From the NCBI RefSeq assembly GCF_002355435.1, contig NZ_AP017313.1:5394001-5458000 (forward strand): DNA of 64,000 nucleotides. Reading direction: 5' to 3'. The notes beneath the pieces were generated by a model that was not told where the DNA came from, searched no databases, and saw only the letters and a list, made by a program, of their open reading frames with translations. The position numbers and the translations under genes were made by a program. Position 1 is the stretch's first letter. Each line of letters begins with the position of its first letter. This DNA comes from Mucilaginibacter gotjawali (lineage in GTDB: Bacteria; Bacteroidota; Bacteroidia; Sphingobacteriales; Sphingobacteriaceae). Below are positions 1 to 9,041 of this stretch, one piece after another.

Positions 1-235
1 AAGATTGTCTTAAACGTGTGGCCGTGACAATTATGCCAAACCTAAAAATTCCGGCTGTAATCCGGGTATAAAAGTTTTAATTAAATAAATGAACCGACGC
101 TCCGCTGTTTTTTGAATAGTCTGCTAAATACCATGCATTCAACTATTTTGGCTACTTAAATATCATTTTGTTTTTTGGGTGATTTTTAATAGCTTAGTTG
201 CTAAGCTACGAACACAATGCAACTATTAAACTCAG
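1..235. other. Non-coding leader with a small hairpin
   Basis: No convincing gene is visible here. The region is AT-rich. It holds a perfect 8-bp inverted repeat at 190-197 and 201-208 (TAGCTTAG, loop TTG, CTAAGCTA), about 30 bases before the first gene. It could be a leader hairpin or the terminator of a gene outside the window. No T-tract follows, so its role is unclear. Confidence 0.4.
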
Positions 236-3200
236 ATGACTGAAAAAATAATTTTCATGTGTAAACTGAGTTGTTTTGCTTTGCTATTTTTCTTAGTTCA
301 AATTATTCCTGCAAAGGCTTTTTTATTACCATCGTTAAATGCACCGGGACATTGCAAGTTGGATAATATTGTTATTCCTGAGATAAAAACAAAAGCTGAT
401 ACAGGTCAAATCGATCATTTTATTATTGCCGGACAAAGCAACGCGGTAGGAAAAGGGGATACAACTTTTTCTCCAAAACTCGCTATTGATATTGCCAGTC
501 AATACTGGAATGGCGCCATCAGGGCAGCTAATGACCCAATTGGCCCGATTAGTGATAGCTTATACAGGGGCAGCGCCTGGCCGGCCTTTGCCTTGCGATA
601 TAACCAGTTAACAGGCCATAAAGTGGCCTTTGTGCAATGTGCAGTTGGCGCAACTTCGCAGGTTGCGGCAACAAAACCGGAAGTCGCCGGAACATGGGAT
701 ACAACAGGCACTTTATTTACAACCATGATAGCCCGCAGCGACAGTTCAATGGCTGCCTTTACGACAGCAGGATACAGGGTGAATAACTGCGGGATGCTGT
801 GGCTGCAGGGAGAACAGGACGCCGCGGGGATTGAAAATGGATCGATAACGGGTGAAGATTACTATCGGCGCGCAATTGTAATGATCAATAATTTTCATGC
901 TCATTATGGCGCTAAGATCCCGTTTTACTTAATAAAAATAGGAGCGGAGGTAAAACCCGGCCACTACGGATTCGATACAATCAGGAACCGGCAGGAACAG
1001 CTGGCTAAAGCAGGATACGTTATTATTGTAAGCAGACTTGCTGCTTCATATATCAAAATGGGGTTGATGAACCCTATCCTAACATTAGGCAACCTGCATT
1101 ACAGTCAACAAGGTTATAACGTGATCGGTATCAATGCCGCTGAAAACGTTGTAGCGGGCTATAAAAACAACAGGTTTAACACCCCCTCCCAAAATACCGA
1201 TCTGGCAAACCTGGGCATCAGTAATGGAAAGGTATCGCCCGCATTCAATCCGAAAATCAACAGCTATGTGACTACCCTAACTACGGATACAACAAGCATC
1301 GTTCCGCCGGCTGCAGATACATCGGGTGTGGTGACGGTAAATGGCACTATTGTACCCTGGGGGGCTGTTTTACCTGTTGCAAACCTTAAATTCGGCGTAA
1401 ACACTTTTTCCGTAAGTGTTGCCGCCCCTGGCGCCAGTGCCGCCAACACTTATATACTAGCCATCAATCGCGTCCCATCCCCTGACGCCAGCCTTGCCGC
1501 ACTAACATTAAGCACAGGCAAATTAAACCCCAAATTTTCACCTGCGATCAATACGTACGTGGCTTCTACAAACAGCAACATTAACTCGATCTCGTTGACG
1601 CCAACCACAAGCGACGCAGGCACTGTCGTAACCGTAAATGGCGTTCCTGTGATGTCCGGTGTCGCTTCGGCGAATTTACCGCTAATTACCGGGGCAAACA
1701 TGATCAATATTATTATAACAGCAGCTGATGGGATCAGCACGCAAACCTATACTATTACGGTCACCCGTGCTCCTTCAGCCAACGCCAAACTTTTAAATTT
1801 AACAACAAGCAGCGGGGCTTTGATTCCGGCATTCAGCAATAACTTAACCAGTTACACGAAGGCTGTAAGTAATAATGTGGCGTCCATTATCGTTACGCCG
1901 ACGGCGGCGGATTCCACTGCTACTATCTCGGTTAACGGCGCAATAGTACCGTCCCGCAGTCCATCAGGTTATATACCGCTAATTGTCGGCGCCAATGTGA
2001 TCAATACCATAGTAACTGCCCAGGATGGTTTTTCCAGGCAAACCTATACCATAACTATTAATAGAGCTGCATCAACCAATGCTAAACTCTTAAGTCTAAC
2101 CACCAGTAGCGGGGCTTTAAGCCCCGCATTTATCAATACTACGGGCACCTATTCAAAAGCAGTCGGCAATAATGTTGCCAGTATCACTTTTACTGCAAAA
2201 GCGGCTGACCCTACTGCGGTTGTTAAGGTAAACGGCACGGCCGTTCCTTCAGGTACGGCTTCGGCAGCTATCCAGCTCGCCGTTGGCTCAAATACAATCA
2301 CAATCGCAGTGACCGCACAGGATGGCGTTACTGCAATAACTTATTCGATAATTGTTAACAGGGCCGCATCATCTAATGCTAAACTTTTAAGCTTAACTAC
2401 CAGTTACGGCGCCATAAGCCCGGCATTTATAAATACCACTGTCAGCTATACCAAGTCGGTCAGCAATACAATTTCCAATATAACTGTTACTGCAAAGGCT
2501 GCAGATCCCAGCGCAGTTATTACAATAAACGGCATTCCGGTAATTTCGGGTGCGGCGTCTGCAGTAATCCTGTTAAAGGCAGGCACTAATTTGATAACCA
2601 TTTTGGTTACAGCACAGGATGGTGTAACCACTAATGCATATACTATCATTCTAACCAGGCTCCCTTCAAGCAATTCCCGCATGTCTGCACTACATCTAAG
2701 CGACGTAACGCTATCGCCAACTTTTATAGGGACTACTAATAGTTATACAGCAGCTGTTGCAAATACCGTAACTTCAACCACCGTAACGCCAAAAACTGCC
2801 GAACCTAATGCCACTGTAACTGTTAACGGCACAACGGTGACTTCAGGAACAGCATCGGCGCCTATTGCTTTAAGTGTTGGCAGCAACGTTATTACAATGA
2901 CGGTAACCGCCCAGGACGGCATAACCCTCACCATTTATACGGTTACTATAACAAGGGCTGCAGCTCCGGTAAATAGTATTTATGACATGGCGAGCGTATC
3001 AGTCGTACCGGGCATGCCGCAAATATCCAACGATGGCATTTCAGTAAACCAGGGACTTTCGCCAAATGGCGATGGCCTCAATGATATTTTGATGATAAAA
3101 GGCATCACCAGGTATCCCGACAACAAACTGATGATTATGAATAGAAGCGGTGAACTTGTTTATGAAATTAAAGGTTACGACAACATCACCAAGGTATTTG

Positions 3201-3319
3201 ACGGGCATTCCAGTAAAACAGGAGCCATGCAATTACCCGGCACTTATTTTTACTCGCTGGATTATTCAGCAGATGGAATAGCTAAACACAAAACAGGGTT
3301 TATCGTGCTGAAATATTAA
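236..3319 (+). CDS. Secreted SGNH-type esterase with cadherin-like repeats and type IX sorting domain
   Basis: Predicted secreted carbohydrate esterase of the sialate O-acetylesterase (SASA)/SGNH class, removing acyl groups from glycans at the cell surface. An N-terminal signal peptide ends near AKA (residues 26-28). The nucleophile block GQSN lies at residues 66-69, a LWLQGEQD block near 188-195, and an HYSQQGY block near 288. Six repeats of about 95 residues follow (roughly 320-910), each starting like NAKLLSLTTSSGAL, which match the cadherin-like beta-sandwich family. The end (about 930-1027, with SPNGDGLND) is the gliding-motility-associated C-terminal domain that directs type IX secretion. 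An alternative ATG at 257 would shorten the n-region of the signal. The substrate cannot be read from sequence. Confidence 0.85.
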   Translation: MTEKIIFMCKLSCFALLFFLVQIIPAKAFLLPSLNAPGHCKLDNIVIPEIKTKADTGQIDHFIIAGQSNAVGKGDTTFSPKLAIDIASQYWNGAIRAANDPIGPISDSLYRGSAWPAFALRYNQLTGHKVAFVQCAVGATSQVAATKPEVAGTWDTTGTLFTTMIARSDSSMAAFTTAGYRVNNCGMLWLQGEQDAAGIENGSITGEDYYRRAIVMINNFHAHYGAKIPFYLIKIGAEVKPGHYGFDTIRNRQEQLAKAGYVIIVSRLAASYIKMGLMNPILTLGNLHYSQQGYNVIGINAAENVVAGYKNNRFNTPSQNTDLANLGISNGKVSPAFNPKINSYVTTLTTDTTSIVPPAADTSGVVTVNGTIVPWGAVLPVANLKFGVNTFSVSVAAPGASAANTYILAINRVPSPDASLAALTLSTGKLNPKFSPAINTYVASTNSNINSISLTPTTSDAGTVVTVNGVPVMSGVASANLPLITGANMINIIITAADGISTQTYTITVTRAPSANAKLLNLTTSSGALIPAFSNNLTSYTKAVSNNVASIIVTPTAADSTATISVNGAIVPSRSPSGYIPLIVGANVINTIVTAQDGFSRQTYTITINRAASTNAKLLSLTTSSGALSPAFINTTGTYSKAVGNNVASITFTAKAADPTAVVKVNGTAVPSGTASAAIQLAVGSNTITIAVTAQDGVTAITYSIIVNRAASSNAKLLSLTTSYGAISPAFINTTVSYTKSVSNTISNITVTAKAADPSAVITINGIPVISGAASAVILLKAGTNLITILVTAQDGVTTNAYTIILTRLPSSNSRMSALHLSDVTLSPTFIGTTNSYTAAVANTVTSTTVTPKTAEPNATVTVNGTTVTSGTASAPIALSVGSNVITMTVTAQDGITLTIYTVTITRAAAPVNSIYDMASVSVVPGMPQISNDGISVNQGLSPNGDGLNDILMIKGITRYPDNKLMIMNRSGELVYEIKGYDNITKVFDGHSSKTGAMQLPGTYFYSLDYSADGIAKHKTGFIVLKY

Positions 3320-3326
3320 GGAAAGC

Positions 3327-3378
3327 GCCAGGAAGAAAGATAGTTAGAAACCTATTCCTGGCTCTTGATTCTCGCCTA
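3327..3378. terminator. Hairpin plus heptad words between convergent genes
   Basis: GCCAGGAA at 3327-3334 pairs with TTCCTGGC at 3355-3362, between the stop codons of the esterase and pdxA, so it can act as a terminator for both. The right arm runs into 7-bp words (3358-3378) that reach the pdxA stop codon. The 14-mer CTGGCTCTTGATTC at 3358-3371 recurs exactly, reverse-complemented, at 14241-14254. Confidence 0.55.
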
Positions 3379-4443
3379 ATCCCTGTCGCGACTCAGTTTG
3401 GTGATGGTTAATGGGTTTTCCATTAGTTCCAGCGTTTCGCGGCGGTGTTTAACAATATGCAGCGCGGTAAATATCGCTTCACGGAATGACACTTCGGATG
3501 CCTTGTTTTGCCCGGCAATGTCATAAGCGGTACCATGATCGGGCGAAGTGCGTACAAAATTTAACCCGGCAGTAAAATTCACTCCTGATTCAAAAGCGAT
3601 CTGTTTAAAAGGGATCAGGCCCTGGTCGTGGTACATGGCCAGTACAGCATCAAACTGTAAATAACTTCCGTTGGCAAAAAACCCATCCGCTGAATAAGGG
3701 CCGAAAGCAAGGATATTTGCATTCCGGGCTTCCTCTATTGCCGGGATGATCACATTTTGTTCTTCATCGCCAATCAGTCCGTTATCACCGGCATGCGGGT
3801 TCAGCCCAAGCACGGCTATCCGCGGTTTGCGGATCCAGAAATCATTCCGCAGGCTCTGGTCCATCAGTTTCAGTTTTGCCAGTATCTTCTCACCGGTAAT
3901 GCTTTCAGCAATTTTAGCCACCGGGATGTGCCCCGTTACCACCCCTACACGCAGGGTGTCACTCACTAAAAACATCAGCGACTCTTCCGCGCCGCCGCGC
4001 TCCTGCAAATATTCGGTATGGCCCGGGAATTTAAACTCCTCGCTTTGTATGGTATCTTTATTAATGGGTGCGGTAACCAGTGCATCAATGTCACCGTTCA
4101 GCAGGTCGTTTGTTGCTTTTTCAAGGGAAAGGAAGGAGTATTTACCAACAGCGGCGTTCACCACACCGGGTTCAATCTTTACATCTTCTTCCCAGCAGTT
4201 GATCATATGCGGTTTGCGGTGGTCCTTTTTTCCCGTAGCCTCAGAAGGATGGTTGATCACCGCAAAATTAAGCTCTTCGATATTTGTTGTACGGCGATAA
4301 AACGACGCTACTTTTGTATGGCCGTAAACAATTGGCGTACAATAGTCATAAATGCGGAAATCCGCCAGGGTCTTGATTATAATTTCAAGCCCTATACCAT
4401 TAACATCGCCAATACTTATCCCAATTTTTATTTTCTCGCTCAT
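3376..4443 (-). CDS. pdxA: 4-hydroxythreonine-4-phosphate dehydrogenase
   Basis: Oxidises 4-phosphohydroxy-L-threonine with NAD in pyridoxal 5'-phosphate (vitamin B6) biosynthesis; the product condenses with deoxyxylulose phosphate through PdxJ. The 355-residue length is normal. The three metal-binding histidine blocks of the family are visible: FPGHTEYL, GLNPHAGDNGLIGDEE and AMYHDQGLIPFK. The N-terminus has the typical IGISIGDVNGIGLEI start. It is transcribed away from rsmA; in enterobacteria the two genes are neighbours in one operon, whereas here they diverge. The protein is cytosolic and nothing looks broken. Confidence 0.96.
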   Translation of the reverse strand: MSEKIKIGISIGDVNGIGLEIIIKTLADFRIYDYCTPIVYGHTKVASFYRRTTNIEELNFAVINHPSEATGKKDHRKPHMINCWEEDVKIEPGVVNAAVGKYSFLSLEKATNDLLNGDIDALVTAPINKDTIQSEEFKFPGHTEYLQERGGAEESLMFLVSDTLRVGVVTGHIPVAKIAESITGEKILAKLKLMDQSLRNDFWIRKPRIAVLGLNPHAGDNGLIGDEEQNVIIPAIEEARNANILAFGPYSADGFFANGSYLQFDAVLAMYHDQGLIPFKQIAFESGVNFTAGLNFVRTSPDHGTAYDIAGQNKASEVSFREAIFTALHIVKHRRETLELMENPLTITKLSRDRD

Positions 4444-4450
4444 AACTTTA

Positions 4451-4600
4451 TGATTACACCGATTATAGCTGGTGATTACACCGATTACAATTGATGATTT
4501 GCTTATTTTTTGGTCATTGCGTCATTGCGTCATTAGGTCATTGTTTAGCGGGATTATTCCAACTTTACAACATTTCAACCTTACAACATTTCAACTTCCC
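4451..4600. repeat. Three tandem-word repeats between pdxA and rsmA
   Basis: The spacer is almost filled with short repeats. TGATTACACCGATTA occurs at 4451-4465 and 4473-4487. Four octads of the form GTCATTGC occupy 4513-4543. Five octads of the form AACnTTnC occupy 4561-4600. The last set resembles, in reverse complement, the octads at 39833-39864 (compare TTGTAAGGTTG). Confidence 0.8.
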
Positions 4601-4671
4601 TCTACAAATTAAAAGATTAATTCATGATTAAAGGACAAATATGTATAATTTGCCACAATATTCGATTAATA

Positions 4672-5451
4672 ATGACATTGGTAAGAGCAAAAAAGCACCT
4701 GGGTCAGCATTTCCTTACTGATAAAAACATTGCTGCAAAAATTGTGGAAAGCCTGCGGCCGCAAAACGGCTATAAGCAAGTGCTGGAAGTTGGCCCCGGG
4801 ATGGGCATCCTTTCTGATTTTTTATTGCAGAAAACAGAGTACGAAGTTTCGCTGATCGACATTGATACGGAATCGTACCAATACCTGCAAAAAAAATACC
4901 CGGCTTTAGGTAAGCGGCTCATCAACGCCGATTTCCTGGACATGGATTTTGCCGCCTTTTTTAGCGGCCCGATGGCTATTATCGGCAATTTTCCGTACAA
5001 CATATCGTCCCAAATCCTTTTTAAAGTACTGGACAACCGGCAGCAGGTGGTTGAGGTAGTGGGCATGTTCCAGAAAGAAGTCGCCGAACGCTGCAGCGCC
5101 AAACCGGGCAGTAAGGAGTACGGCATCCTGAGCGTGTTTTTGCAGGCTTACTATAAGGTTGAATATCTGTTTACGGTAAAGGCCGGGGTGTTTAACCCGC
5201 CGCCAAAGGTATTATCGGCAGTGATCCGGTTAACCCGTAATGAAACCCCCCGGCTAAACTGCGACGAAAAATTATTCTGGCAGGTAGTAAAGGCCGGCTT
5301 CAACCAGCGCCGGAAAACCTTAAGAAATGCGGTATCATCCCTCATCAACAAAGAAAAAATGACCGAGGAGCCATTGCTCGACCTGCGCGCCGAAAGGTTA
5401 AGCGTTGATGATTTTGTAAAGCTAACCAATATGATCGATGCCAACAGGTGA
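4672..5451 (+). CDS. rsmA: 16S rRNA (adenine1518-N6/adenine1519-N6)-dimethyltransferase
   Basis: Dimethylates two adjacent adenines in the 3' terminal helix of 16S rRNA, using S-adenosylmethionine, late in small-subunit assembly (KsgA). With the ATG at 4672 the protein has 259 residues and begins MTLVRAKKHLGQHFLTD, the family's normal N-terminus. An in-frame ATG at 4624 would add 16 residues that do not fit the family. The SAM site VLEVGPGMGILSDFL and the catalytic NFPYNISSQ motif are present. The C-terminal helical domain has the expected FNQRRKTLRNAVSSL segment. Confidence 0.96.
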   Translation: MTLVRAKKHLGQHFLTDKNIAAKIVESLRPQNGYKQVLEVGPGMGILSDFLLQKTEYEVSLIDIDTESYQYLQKKYPALGKRLINADFLDMDFAAFFSGPMAIIGNFPYNISSQILFKVLDNRQQVVEVVGMFQKEVAERCSAKPGSKEYGILSVFLQAYYKVEYLFTVKAGVFNPPPKVLSAVIRLTRNETPRLNCDEKLFWQVVKAGFNQRRKTLRNAVSSLINKEKMTEEPLLDLRAERLSVDDFVKLTNMIDANR

Positions 5452-5472
5452 GCCGCAGGAGAGAAGTTGGGA

Positions 5473-6039
5473 TTAAAACACCTGGATAGCCTCCATATGT
5501 CCGCTCAGTTCCATTTTCTTTACGGAAGCAGCCATGCGCTTGATAAAAAGATAATTGGCCGTACCGCCTATTACAGCGCCAACTACGGGCACAAGCCTTT
5601 CCGCCGTGCGGGTGCCCAATAGCAACAGCAGCTTTTCGGCAATACCCTCCATCATTGTTTTGGAAATGGCTACTCCGGCCTCCACTTTTAACGAAGTGGC
5701 GACAAGTTTCATAAAATCGTCGAATTCTATTTTATAAGTACCCTTGTTATGGTACATAATGGCCATTGTTACCCTGAATTGCTGGGTGATCAGGTTGGCG
5801 AAATCAAACGGTATCCCGGCAATCAGCGTAAACATACCGCCGCTGCCTGATATTACGCCCGAACCTGCTGCCAGGCAGGCACATTGCTCAATAAATTTAT
5901 CAACGCCCATTTTATCAACCCCTTTTTTGATGTTGAGCTGGTTAATGTGGTCAAATATTTGTTTAAAACCCGCTTCTGCAAGTTTTTGCGCTCTGAGTTT
6001 GATATCTGCGCCCGCTTTTTTGAATTTGATGATATTCAT
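5473..6039 (-). CDS. EcsC family protein
   Basis: A protein of about 188 residues resembling the C-terminal part of the EcsC family, named after a Bacillus gene linked to an ABC transporter; the biochemical role is unknown. The ATG at 6039 (MNIIKFKKAG) is preferred. The longer open frame reaching 6249 has no supporting start and would overlap the divergent dehydrogenase gene. The sequence has glycine-rich hydrophobic segments (CACLAAGSGVISGSGGMFTL; VPVVGAVIGGTANYLF) that could sit in or on the membrane. Its 3' end lies 20 bases from the rsmA stop, so the two genes converge. Confidence 0.72.
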   Translation of the reverse strand: MNIIKFKKAGADIKLRAQKLAEAGFKQIFDHINQLNIKKGVDKMGVDKFIEQCACLAAGSGVISGSGGMFTLIAGIPFDFANLITQQFRVTMAIMYHNKGTYKIEFDDFMKLVATSLKVEAGVAISKTMMEGIAEKLLLLLGTRTAERLVPVVGAVIGGTANYLFIKRMAASVKKMELSGHMEAIQVF

Positions 6040-6174
6040 GATATTATACCTGCTATTAACGTGCCAAAGGGCTGAAGGTGTATAATTGTCATGTTTTATC
6101 AATAAATAAAGGCCAGTAGGCTTATTAGTCCCATCATTTTTTAATTTTACATTTTTAATATAATAGCTGAGTAT

Positions 6175-7116
6175 TTGAAAAACACCATCCTGATTGTTGA
6201 TGATATCCACCCCATTTTTATGGAAAAGGTGGAATCCCTTGGTTATCAATGCGATTACCGCCCTTTAATAAAACCTGATGAAGCTCTGCAAATTCTGGGC
6301 GACTACGAAGGCCTGGTAATGCGCTCAAAGTTTAAACTGAACCGCCAGTACATTGATGCCGGTAAAAACCTGCGCTTTGTATGCCGCGCCGGTGCCGGCA
6401 TGGACAATATCGACGAAGCCTACACCTCCGAAAAAGGCATCACCCTCATCAACGCACCCGAAGGCAATATGGATGCCGTTGGCGAGCACGCCGTTGGAAT
6501 GCTATTGGCCCTGATGAATAACTTTAACGTTGCCGACGCACAGATCCGCGCCGGAAGCTGGCAGCGCGAAGCGAACCGGGGTTACGAGTTAAAAGGGAAA
6601 ACCGTGGGCATTATTGGCTATGGCTTTATGGGGCATAGTTTTGCCCGCAAACTATCCGGCTTTGAGGTAAATGTGATCGCTTACGATAAATACAAAACCG
6701 GCTTCAGCGACCAGTATGCCCGCGAGGTAAGCATGGAAGAAATTGTGAAACACAGCGATGTGTTAAGCCTGCATATCCCGCTAACGCCCGAAACTGCCGG
6801 CCTGGTAAATGAAGAATACCTGTTCCATTTTAAAAAGCCCATATTCTTGATCAATACCGCCCGTGGTAAGGCGGTGCAAACCCAAGCAGTACTGAATGCC
6901 ATTAAACAGGGTAAAGTTTTGGGTGCAGGGCTTGACGTGCTTGAAATTGAAAAATTCCCGACCCTTGCCGAACAGGAGTGGTTTGATGAATTACGTCAAT
7001 CCGGCAAAGTGATCTTAACCCCGCATGTAGCCGGCTGGACATTTGACTCGTACCGCAAGATCAGCGAGGTAATGGCGGAGAAGCTTGCTTCGCTGTCCAT
7101 GGTCCATGGTCGATAG
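6175..7116 (+). CDS. D-isomer-specific 2-hydroxyacid dehydrogenase
   Basis: NAD-dependent dehydrogenase of the D-2-hydroxyacid family, closest in form to phosphoglycerate dehydrogenase without a regulatory domain; it would interconvert a 2-hydroxyacid and 2-ketoacid in the cytosol. The nucleotide-binding block is VGIIGYGFMGHSFA. Catalytic residues are the Arg in INTARGKAV, the Glu in LDVLEIEKFP and the His in LTPHVAGW. The start is TTG at 6175; the next ATG would remove the first strand. The last residues (SMVHGR) and the TAG stop are encoded by a 7-bp repeat that runs on into the spacer, so the C-terminus is probably a repeat addition. The substrate is uncertain; serine biosynthesis is one option. 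Confidence 0.88.
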   Translation: MKNTILIVDDIHPIFMEKVESLGYQCDYRPLIKPDEALQILGDYEGLVMRSKFKLNRQYIDAGKNLRFVCRAGAGMDNIDEAYTSEKGITLINAPEGNMDAVGEHAVGMLLALMNNFNVADAQIRAGSWQREANRGYELKGKTVGIIGYGFMGHSFARKLSGFEVNVIAYDKYKTGFSDQYAREVSMEEIVKHSDVLSLHIPLTPETAGLVNEEYLFHFKKPIFLINTARGKAVQTQAVLNAIKQGKVLGAGLDVLEIEKFPTLAEQEWFDELRQSGKVILTPHVAGWTFDSYRKISEVMAEKLASLSMVHGR

Positions 7117-7214
7117 TCCATGGCTACTTTTCAATACATAAAATTCTGCCATGGTACTATGAACTATTGACCATCGACAAATTCTGCCATGATCCATGGA
7201 CTATGGTCTATCGA
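7096..7214. repeat. Heptad-word blocks between convergent dehydrogenase and panC
   Basis: Three blocks of four 7-bp words lie at 7096-7123, 7149-7176 and 7187-7214, with consensus close to TCCATGG or its complement. The first supplies the stop codon of the dehydrogenase and the last supplies that of panC. AAATTCTGCCATG also occurs twice (about 7141 and 7180). The blocks can pair with each other and with themselves. Confidence 0.85.
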
Positions 7215-8046
7215 CCAAAAAAACATTATCTATCAACCTTGTCTTGCCCACTTTGGCGGCAACCAGGGCGATGATACTTTTAGAATTTTCGGTAGCGGGA
7301 TGCAGGGTGTCGGCATCGGCAATTTCAAAATAATCAGGTTCAACACCGGACTCATTGATGATCATATTGTCAGCCTGTTCCTTCAGAGCAGCCAGGTTAT
7401 CCCTGCTGAAATTATCCTTTACCCAGTTCAATGTTTTTGATAGGATGAGCGCATGCTGCCGGTCTGCGGCAGTGAGGTGGATATTCCTTGAGCTCATAGC
7501 CAGGCCATCGGCTTCGCGTAAAATAGGACACATCACCAGTTTTACCGGCATGGCTAATTGTTTTACCATGTGGTTGATGATCATAAACTGCTGGTAATCC
7601 TTCTGACCGAAAAAGGCGGTATCGGGCTTCACAATATTAAACAGTTTATAAACCACCTGGGTAACCCCCTGGTAGTGGCCCGGCCTGAATTTCCCTTCCA
7701 GCAAATGCTCCGCTTCGCCGATGTTTAAATGCCATTTCTCATTAGCATCATAAATTTCGCTCACCGGGGGATTGAACAAAATATCACAGTTTCCCTTTTC
7801 AAGCATTTTAATATCCGCCTCAATGGTACGCGGGTATTTCTCCAGGTCTTTGGGATCATTAAACTGGCTGGGGTTTACAAAAATACTGCAAACAACCTCA
7901 TCGTTGGCTTGCCGCGCCTGTTCAATTAAACTCAGGTGCCCCTCATGAAGTGCACCCATAGTAGGTACAAAACCAATGGTTTTATTTGTATCCCTTATTT
8001 CCTGCAAAAATTGCCCCAGGGAGTGCTTTGTTGTAAAAATGTTCAA
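7201..8046 (-). CDS. panC: Pantoate--beta-alanine ligase (pantothenate synthetase)
   Basis: Joins pantoate and beta-alanine with ATP to make pantothenate, the precursor of coenzyme A. The HIGH-like ATP motif lies in FVPTMGALHEGHLSL; FFGQKDYQQF and the DGLAMSSRN loop are also present. A TTG start at 8046 gives 281 residues beginning NIFTTKHSLGQFL, the usual length. The upstream ATG at 8088 would add 14 residues, but a -7-like TAAATTTG lies only 10 bases before it (8106-8099), so transcription should begin about there. The TAG stop lies in the heptad-word repeat shared with the convergent neighbour. Confidence 0.93.
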   Translation of the reverse strand: MNIFTTKHSLGQFLQEIRDTNKTIGFVPTMGALHEGHLSLIEQARQANDEVVCSIFVNPSQFNDPKDLEKYPRTIEADIKMLEKGNCDILFNPPVSEIYDANEKWHLNIGEAEHLLEGKFRPGHYQGVTQVVYKLFNIVKPDTAFFGQKDYQQFMIINHMVKQLAMPVKLVMCPILREADGLAMSSRNIHLTAADRQHALILSKTLNWVKDNFSRDNLAALKEQADNMIINESGVEPDYFEIADADTLHPATENSKSIIALVAAKVGKTRLIDNVFLVDRP

Positions 8047-8120
8047 ATCAATAGAAATTACGAAATCCGGCAAAGTTGTACATTTCATTAAAACCTACCA
8101 AATTTAACTTGCATAATTGG

Positions 8121-8151
8121 TTGCCAGTTCATATAATAATGCTTATATTTG
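8121..8151 (+). promoter_or_regulatory. Bacteroidota-type promoter for the GT5 gene
   Basis: TTG at 8121-8123, a 20-base spacer, then TATATTTG at 8144-8151. This matches the Bacteroidota housekeeping consensus TTG - about 19-20 - TAnnTTTG and leaves a leader of about 45 bases before the ATG at 8202. Confidence 0.75.
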
Positions 8152-8201
8152 CAGACTCAAATTTATAGGCTCTTTATTTATAATTTAATACTGATTTAGT
8201 G

Positions 8202-9026
8202 ATGGGTAAATCTAAGCTTTTGTTTATAACTCACGAAATGTCTCCTTTCCTTGAACTCTCAAAAATTTCTGAAATTACGCGCCAGTTACCACAGGCGATG
8301 CAGGAAAAAGGTTACGAAATACGTATCCTGATGCCCCGTTTCGGAAATATCAACGAGAGAAGGAACCGTTTGCATGAAGTGATACGTTTATCGGGGATGA
8401 ATATCATCATCAACGATAACGACAATCCGCTGATAATTAAAGTTGCTTCTATTCCCGCAGCGCGGATGCAGGTTTATTTTCTGGATAATGAAGAATATTT
8501 TCAGCGCAAGCATGTTTTCACGGATAAAGACGGGAAATTTTATGCTGACAATGACGAGCGAATGATCTTCTTTTGCAAAGGTGCACTTGAAACAGTGAAG
8601 AAATTAGGCTGGGCTCCTGACATCATCCATTGCCACGGCTGGATGAGTGCTTTGGTACCGGCGTATTTAAAAACCACGTATAAAGACGATCCAACCTTTA
8701 AAAATTCAAAAATAGTTTACTCTATTTACGAAAACGACTTTACTACTGCAATGGATCCTGATTTTGCACAAAAAGCAGTGATGGGCGATATGACGGAAAA
8801 GCATACCGAAATTTTTAGCGCAGGAACAAATTCAGCTTTATATGCGGGTGCCATCCAATACAGCGACGGATTGGTACTAGCCGGTGAAAATATCGACGAA
8901 GAAGTGTTAAATATTGTTAAAAACAGCAACAAATCGGTTTTAGAGTTCGAATCCACCGCTGATTTCGAAAATTATTACAATTTTTACGACGAAATTGCCA
9001 ATGAAGAATTGGCACAAGTTGTATAA
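8202..9026 (+). CDS. Glycogen/starch synthase-like protein, GT5 N-terminal domain only
   Basis: Resembles the N-terminal half of ADP-glucose-dependent glycogen synthase (GT5): LLFITHEMSPF, the paired LPQAMQEKGYEIRILMPRFG strand-helix, and DIIHCHGWMSALVPAYL. Full synthases have about 480 residues; this one ends at 274, before the C-terminal Rossmann lobe that binds the nucleotide sugar. The substrate-side lysine loop (KTGG type) is not seen: the N-terminus reads LELSKISEITRQLP. It may be non-catalytic, regulatory or a partner subunit. ATG at 8202 is used, with a GTG directly before it. It lies just upstream of a DUF4270 lipoprotein gene, with which it is probably co-transcribed. Confidence 0.82.
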   Translation: MGKSKLLFITHEMSPFLELSKISEITRQLPQAMQEKGYEIRILMPRFGNINERRNRLHEVIRLSGMNIIINDNDNPLIIKVASIPAARMQVYFLDNEEYFQRKHVFTDKDGKFYADNDERMIFFCKGALETVKKLGWAPDIIHCHGWMSALVPAYLKTTYKDDPTFKNSKIVYSIYENDFTTAMDPDFAQKAVMGDMTEKHTEIFSAGTNSALYAGAIQYSDGLVLAGENIDEEVLNIVKNSNKSVLEFESTADFENYYNFYDEIANEELAQVV

Positions 9027-9041
9027 GCTTTGAGATCATAT

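Noticed and set aside
6040..6249. Upstream extension of the EcsC-like gene
   Set aside because: It overlaps the start of the divergent dehydrogenase, and the ATG at 6039 fits the family better.
8944..8956. TPsiC-arm-like GTTCGAATCC suggesting a tRNA
   Set aside because: It is inside the GT5 coding frame (LEFESTAD), and no acceptor, D or anticodon arms surround it.
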